DNA from: DASVUC01 sp038237225
GTDB taxonomy: Bacteria; Planctomycetota; Phycisphaerae; Tepidisphaerales; Tepidisphaeraceae
DNA length: 64,000 nt
Assembly: GCA_038237225.1 (NCBI GenBank)
Contig: JBBRYX010000012.1
Location: forward strand, 105,052 to 169,051
Direction of reading: 5' to 3'
Both the position numbers and the translations under genes were made by a program. Of the stretch, positions 59,982 to 64,000 are shown one piece after another. The notes under the pieces were generated by a model. The model was not told the origin of the DNA, did not search any database, and saw nothing but the letters and a program-made list of their open reading frames with translations. Each line of letters begins with the position of its first letter. The first letter of the stretch is position 1.

Positions 59982-62900
59982 ATGCAGAAGCTCCTCGTCG
60001 CCAACCGCTCCGAAATCGCCACGCGCGTCTTTCGCGCCGCCACCGAACTCGCCCTCGGCACCGTCGCCGTCTATACCTACGAAGACCGATTCTCCCTTCA
60101 CCGCTTCAAATCCGATGAATCCTATTTGATCGGACCGCCCCAGGGCGGCGAGCCCGTCAAAGGCTACCTCAACATCGAAAACATCATCGCCGTCGCCAAG
60201 GAGCACAGCGCCGACGCCATCCACCCCGGCTACGGGTTTCTCTCCGAAAACGCCGACTTCGCACAAGCCTGCGCCGACAACAACATCAAGTTCGTCGGCC
60301 CCACCCCAAAACTCCTCCACACCTTCGGCGACAAGACCGAAGCCAAACGCATCGCAACCCAGGCCAGGGTCCCCGTCGTCCCCGGCACCGAACACGGTCT
60401 CACCGATCCCGCCGCCGTCAAAAAATCCGCTAAGGAAATCGGCTACCCCATCATCATCAAGGCCAGCTTCGGCGGCGGTGGTCGCGGCATGCGGGTCGTC
60501 AAAACCCCCGACGAACTCGCCGAAAAACTCGCCGAAGCCTCCCGCGAAGCCGGCGCCGCCTTCGGCCGATCCGAAGTTTTCGTCGAAAAATATATCGCCC
60601 GCGCCAAGCACATCGAAGTCCAGATCATCGGCGACGAGCACGGCAACCTCGTCCACCTCTGGGAACGCGACTGTTCCGTCCAGCGCCGCCACCAGAAGGT
60701 CGTCGAGATCGCGCCGAGCGTAAACCTGCCCCAGGAGCTTCGCCAGAAAATCTGCGATGCCGCCCTCCGCCTCGCCAAAACCGCCGGCTACCAGAACGCC
60801 GGCACCGTCGAATTCCTCGTCGATGCCGACAGCGCCGAGTTCTACTTCATCGAAGTCAATCCCCGCATCCAGGTCGAGCACACCGTCACCGAAGTCGTCA
60901 CCGGCATCGACATCGTCCGCGCCCAACTTCTCATCGCGCAAGGCAAAAAGCTTCACGAAGAACCCATCCGCATCCCGCGCCAGGACAAAGTCGCCACCAA
61001 CGGCTACGCCATTCAGTGCCGTGTCACCACCGAAGATCCCGAAAACCACTTCATCCCCGACTACGGCCGGATCAGCACCTACCGCTCCGCCGGCGGATTC
61101 GCACTCCGCCTCGATGGCGGCAACGGGTTCGGCGGCGCCGTCATTACACCTTACTTCGATTCACTCCTCGTCAAAGTCACAAGCTGGGGACAAACTTTCG
61201 ACGAATCCAACGCCCGCATGGATCGCGCCCTCCGCGAATTCCGCATCCGCGGCGTCAAGAGCAACATCCCCTTCCTTGAAAACCTCGTCAATCATCCCAC
61301 CTTCACCGCCGGCGAAGCCACGACAAACTTCATCGACGCAACTCCCGAGCTTTTCCGCTTCCGTCCCAAGCGCGACCGCGCCACCAAGATCCTCTCCTAC
61401 CTCGGCGACGTCATCATCAACGGCCGTCCCGACGTCAAAGGCAAAGCCGATCCCAAGCGTGAGTTCACCGATCCCATCATCCCCACTTATCCCAAGGTCA
61501 CCGCCGTCCCCACCGGCACGCGCAACCGTCTGCTCGAGATGGGCCCGGAAAAATTCGCCCAATGGGTCCGCAAACAAAAGCGTGTGATGGTTACCGACAC
61601 CACAATGCGCGATGCCCATCAGTCGCTCCTCGCCACCCGCGTCCGCACCCACGATCTCCTCGCCGTCGCCGACAGTGTCGCACATCTCACCCCCAACCTC
61701 TTCAGTCTCGAGATGTGGGGCGGCGCCACCTTCGACTCCTCCATGCGATTCCTCCAGGAAGATCCCTGGGACCGACTCGACGCCCTCCGCATTAAAATCC
61801 CCAACATCCCTTTCCAGATGCTCCTTCGCGCCAGCAACGCCGTCGGCTATACTAATTACCCCGACAACGTCGTCCGCGATTTCTGCATCGCCGCCGCCCA
61901 GCACGGTATCGACATCTTCCGCATCTTCGACTCGCTCAACAACATCGATTCCATGAAAGTCGCCATGGAAGCGGTTCTCGAAAAAACCCAATCCATCTGC
62001 GAAGCCGCCATTTGCTACACCGGCGACATCCTCGATCCCAAGCGCACCAAGTATCAACTCGACTACTACGTGAAGATGGCCAAAGAGCTCGTGAAGATGG
62101 GCACCCACATCCTCGCCATCAAGGACATGGCCGGCCTCTGCAAACCTTACGCCGCACACGCCCTCGTCAAAGCCCTGCGCGATGAAGTCGAAGTCCCCAT
62201 CCACTTCCACACCCACGACACCTCGGGCATCAACGCCGGCACGCTCCTTCGCGCCGCCGACGCCGGCGTCGATATCATCGACTGCGCCCTCTCCTCCGTC
62301 AGCGGCACCACCAGCCAGCCCAACCTCAACTCCATCGTCGCCGCCCTCGCACATACCCCGCGTTCCACAGAGCTGAATCTCGATTCTCTCAACGCCTTGA
62401 GCGATTACTGGGAAACCGTCCGCGATTATTACTACCCCTTCGAAGAAGGATTACGCTCCCCCACCGCCGAGGTCTATCAGCACGAAATGCCCGGCGGTCA
62501 ATTCACCAACCTTAAGGCGCAGGCCAAGTCCCTCCATCTCGAAGACCGCTGGTCCGACGTCGCCGACACCTACGCCCAGGTCAACCAACTCTTCGGCGAC
62601 ATCGTAAAAGTCACCCCAAGCAGCAAGGTCGTCGGCGACATGGCCCTCTTCATGGTCACCAACGGACTCTCCGCCATGGACGTCCTCGACCCCACCAAAA
62701 AGCTCAACTTCCCCAAGTCCGTCGTCGAAATGATGCAAGGCCACCTCGGCAACCCCGAAGGAGGCTGGCCCAAAGTCCTCCAGAAAATCATTCTCGACTC
62801 CGCCGGTCTCAAACCGCTCAAAGGCCGACCCGGCGCGTCCCTCCCTAAAGTGGATTTCCCCGCAATCAAAAAAGAACTCGCTACCAAACTGCACCGTGAG

Positions 62901-63437
62901 CCACGCGAGGTCGATCTCCTCAGCTACGTCCTCTACCCCCAGGTCTACCTCGACTACGACAAGCACGAAAAAACCTACAACAACACCTCCGTCCTCCCCA
63001 CCCCCGCCTTCTTCTACGGCCTCAAACCCGGCGAAGAAATCAACGTCGAAATCGAACCCGGAAAAACTCTCATCATCCGATACCTCGCCACCGGCGAACT
63101 CCGCGAAGACGGCACCCGAACCGTCTTCTTCGAACTCAACGGCCAACCCCGAGAAGTCGTCGTCTCCGACCGCGCCGTCGAAGGCAACCTCCACAAACAT
63201 CCCAAGTCCGATCCCGAAGACCCCAACCACATCCCCGCCCCCATGCCCGGAAAAATCAGCAACGTCGCCGTCAAGAAAGGCCAGGACGTCAAAGAAGGCG
63301 AACGCCTCCTCAGCATCGAAGCCATGAAAATGGAAACCGCCGTCTACAGCCCAAGACCCGCCAAAGTCGCCGACGTCCTCGTAAAAGCCGGCTCCATTGT
63401 CACCGCACAGGATTTGCTCGTGGTGCTGGAGGGTTAG
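59982..63437 (+). CDS. pyc: Pyruvate carboxylase
   Basis: The biotin-dependent enzyme makes oxaloacetate from pyruvate. The 1151-residue single chain has the biotin carboxylase domain (residues 1-455), with IHPGYGFLSENADFA, KASFGGGGRGMRVV (ATP-grasp loop) and EVNPRIQVEHTVTE. The carboxyltransferase domain is about 535-835, with TDTTMRDAHQSLLATRVRTH, LEMWGGATFD and HFHTHDTSG. The allosteric/PC tetramerisation part follows, and the biotinyl domain has the attachment lysine in EAMKMETA. The start at ATG 59982 gives the canonical MQKLLVANRSEIATRVFRA; an upstream open frame shows no homology. Codons are strongly C-ending. Confidence 0.97.
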   Translation: MQKLLVANRSEIATRVFRAATELALGTVAVYTYEDRFSLHRFKSDESYLIGPPQGGEPVKGYLNIENIIAVAKEHSADAIHPGYGFLSENADFAQACADNNIKFVGPTPKLLHTFGDKTEAKRIATQARVPVVPGTEHGLTDPAAVKKSAKEIGYPIIIKASFGGGGRGMRVVKTPDELAEKLAEASREAGAAFGRSEVFVEKYIARAKHIEVQIIGDEHGNLVHLWERDCSVQRRHQKVVEIAPSVNLPQELRQKICDAALRLAKTAGYQNAGTVEFLVDADSAEFYFIEVNPRIQVEHTVTEVVTGIDIVRAQLLIAQGKKLHEEPIRIPRQDKVATNGYAIQCRVTTEDPENHFIPDYGRISTYRSAGGFALRLDGGNGFGGAVITPYFDSLLVKVTSWGQTFDESNARMDRALREFRIRGVKSNIPFLENLVNHPTFTAGEATTNFIDATPELFRFRPKRDRATKILSYLGDVIINGRPDVKGKADPKREFTDPIIPTYPKVTAVPTGTRNRLLEMGPEKFAQWVRKQKRVMVTDTTMRDAHQSLLATRVRTHDLLAVADSVAHLTPNLFSLEMWGGATFDSSMRFLQEDPWDRLDALRIKIPNIPFQMLLRASNAVGYTNYPDNVVRDFCIAAAQHGIDIFRIFDSLNNIDSMKVAMEAVLEKTQSICEAAICYTGDILDPKRTKYQLDYYVKMAKELVKMGTHILAIKDMAGLCKPYAAHALVKALRDEVEVPIHFHTHDTSGINAGTLLRAADAGVDIIDCALSSVSGTTSQPNLNSIVAALAHTPRSTELNLDSLNALSDYWETVRDYYYPFEEGLRSPTAEVYQHEMPGGQFTNLKAQAKSLHLEDRWSDVADTYAQVNQLFGDIVKVTPSSKVVGDMALFMVTNGLSAMDVLDPTKKLNFPKSVVEMMQGHLGNPEGGWPKVLQKIILDSAGLKPLKGRPGASLPKVDFPAIKKELATKLHREPREVDLLSYVLYPQVYLDYDKHEKTYNNTSVLPTPAFFYGLKPGEEINVEIEPGKTLIIRYLATGELREDGTRTVFFELNGQPREVVVSDRAVEGNLHKHPKSDPEDPNHIPAPMPGKISNVAVKKGQDVKEGERLLSIEAMKMETAVYSPRPAKVADVLVKAGSIVTAQDLLVVLEG

Positions 63438-63440
63438 CTC

Positions 63441-63758
63441 TCAAGGAATTTGCACGTTCCTCAGTTCGTCCGGCTGAATCCGGGACACAGCGGATCAAGT
63501 CAGCGCCGCCGCCGCCAAAATTGGACGCAGTTTATTGGTGGAAAGTTGCAGAATCGCGATCTTTCGCCCCGTCAGGTTCTGCTCGTACCGAATGTTCTGA
63601 TCAGCAGTGATGAAGACATCAAACTGATCTTCCGCGTGCTCAAGCAACTCACCGTTCTTTACGCCGCCCCATCCGCACTTCTGCGCCGTGCTGCATTCAT
63701 GCCCCGTCAGGAGCTTGTGCATGGGCCATGGAACGCATTCATCGAGCAAAATTCTCAT
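63441..63758 (-). pseudogene. DUF5615 PIN-like toxin gene with premature stop
   Basis: The frame starts at ATG 63758: MRILLDECVPWPMHKLLTGH and GWGGVKNGELLEHAEDQFDV. FITADQNIRYEQNL is the conserved metal-binding segment (Asp at each end of the family motif). Translation stops at TGA 63495-63497 after 87 residues. However, the same frame continues beyond it as SAVSRIQPDELRNVQIP and a TGA at 63441-63443, which matches the normal C-terminus and length (about 105) of the family. The stop is therefore a nonsense mutation in an otherwise intact gene. It ends three bases from the pyc stop. The ATG overlaps the stop of the upstream antitoxin remnant. Confidence 0.7.
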
Positions 63759-63896
63759 GCCGCCGCGGGAGAGAGCAACGCAGATTCAGATCGCTCAAGA
63801 ACACCCCGCGCCATCTCACGCGTCACCGACGGAAAGCATGTAAGAAACTCATCAAGCGTGTGGACTTCCCCACGAACGGTGGGCGCGACGCGATGA
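63755..63896 (-). pseudogene. 5'-truncated DUF433-like antitoxin
   Basis: Immediately upstream of the toxin a frame ends in TGA (63755-63757) that overlaps its ATG. The visible product reads RVAPTVRGEVHTLDEFLTCF and PSVTREMARGVLERSESALL, then SPAAA. The TLDEFL..FPSVTRE.A..VLE pattern is that of the C-terminal half of DUF433 antitoxins, normal partners of DUF5615 toxins. No start codon is found before the frame meets the transposase coding sequence, and the N-terminal half (about 35 residues) is missing, presumably removed by the transposon. Confidence 0.6.
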
Positions 63897-64000
63897 TTAA
63901 TTGAGGCTTGCCTCGAACGCTTCGGGGCTTTGATAGCCTATCGAACTGTGCAGCCGTTTGCGATTGTAAAACACCTCGATGTATTCAAAGATGGATTGCC
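63897..64000 (-). mobile_element. IS3-family transposase, C-terminal end (cut by window edge)
   Basis: The last 33 residues are visible and end in TAA at 63897-63899: YIEVFYNRKRLHSSIGYQSP and EAFEASLN. FYN-x-x-R-x-HSxxGYxSP is the hallmark end of the IS3 family OrfB (DDE integrase). The element enters from the right; its terminal inverted repeat should lie between 63897 and about 63850 but cannot be assigned without the other end. It directly abuts the antitoxin remnant. Confidence 0.85.

Noticed and set aside
59808..63230. Minus-strand open frames of 413, 397 and 259 codons opposite pyc
   Set aside because: They encode repetitive Asp/Gly/Val/Phe-rich text, the antisense shadow of C-ending codons in pyc; no start context or homology.
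1..64000. tRNA genes and CRISPR arrays
   Set aside because: I looked for T-arm consensus pieces and for regularly spaced direct repeats; isolated GGTTCGAA-like strings had no matching stems, and all repeats found are palindromic or paired, not arrays.

Overview
The window looks like chromosomal DNA of a GC-rich planctomycete, most likely of the class Phycisphaerae. That inference rests on family content. It has a paired PSD1-type cytochrome protein (DUF1549/DUF1553) and DUF1501 protein, and two Tat-exported Gfo/Idh/MocA oxidoreductases. It has a 3-keto-disaccharide hydrolase (DUF1080), three large secreted beta-helix proteins with the planctomycete LExRxLMS-type N-terminal motif, and a prepilin-like DUF1559-type protein. 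Housekeeping genes are dispersed rather than in long operons. No tRNA, rRNA or CRISPR array was recognised.

Layout. 0-1.2 kb: the end of a membrane protein, a decayed hicA-like toxin and a gene-poor stretch. 1.2-9.1 kb: a secreted beta-helix protein, rpsU, and a three-gene ABC-type membrane system. 9.3-17.8 kb: a Tat oxidoreductase, ruvC-ruvA-ruvB, cysS, and a sensor kinase / sigma-54 regulator / small ORF / ispF run. 17.9-28.3 kb: cold-shock protein, lone receivers, then a carbohydrate-related block (ApbE, a sulfatase-modifying-factor-like protein, an oxidoreductase, a glycoside-hydrolase-like protein, a DUF1080-DUF3500 fusion, an MFS transporter). 28.5-30.3 kb: leuA behind a leucine attenuator. 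30.3-43.5 kb: hemB, der, a CBS protein, csbD, rpmI-rplT, an S41 protease, argS and small paralogous proteins. 43.6-51.8 kb: two more beta-helix proteins, a TlpA-like thioredoxin, lptB, a DnaA-box-bearing spacer, a second cold-shock gene and a sugar isomerase. 52-63.4 kb: two small proteins, the DUF1553/DUF1501 pair, a phosphodiesterase, a DUF4926/DUF6883 pair and pyruvate carboxylase. 63.4-64 kb: a decaying toxin-antitoxin module next to an IS3-family transposase.

The strongest find is upstream of leuA. A promoter is placed so that transcription should begin at or next to the ATG of a 23-codon leader peptide with eight leucines. This is followed by a 12-nt antiterminator arm starting at the leader stop codon and an intrinsic terminator: a complete ribosome-mediated attenuator, apparently with a leaderless leader peptide. 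Other notable items are palindromic repeats inserted in frame inside the DUF1553 gene and a two-copy MITE-like family with terminal inverted repeats and flanking direct repeats. There are also a PIN-like toxin carrying a nonsense codon beside an antitoxin cut short near an IS3 element, and several short genes easily missed (csbD, a 50-residue zinc-ribbon membrane protein, the leader peptide, a 55-residue ORF).

The sequence is rich in short palindromic repeats of at least five families, mostly in spacers between genes.
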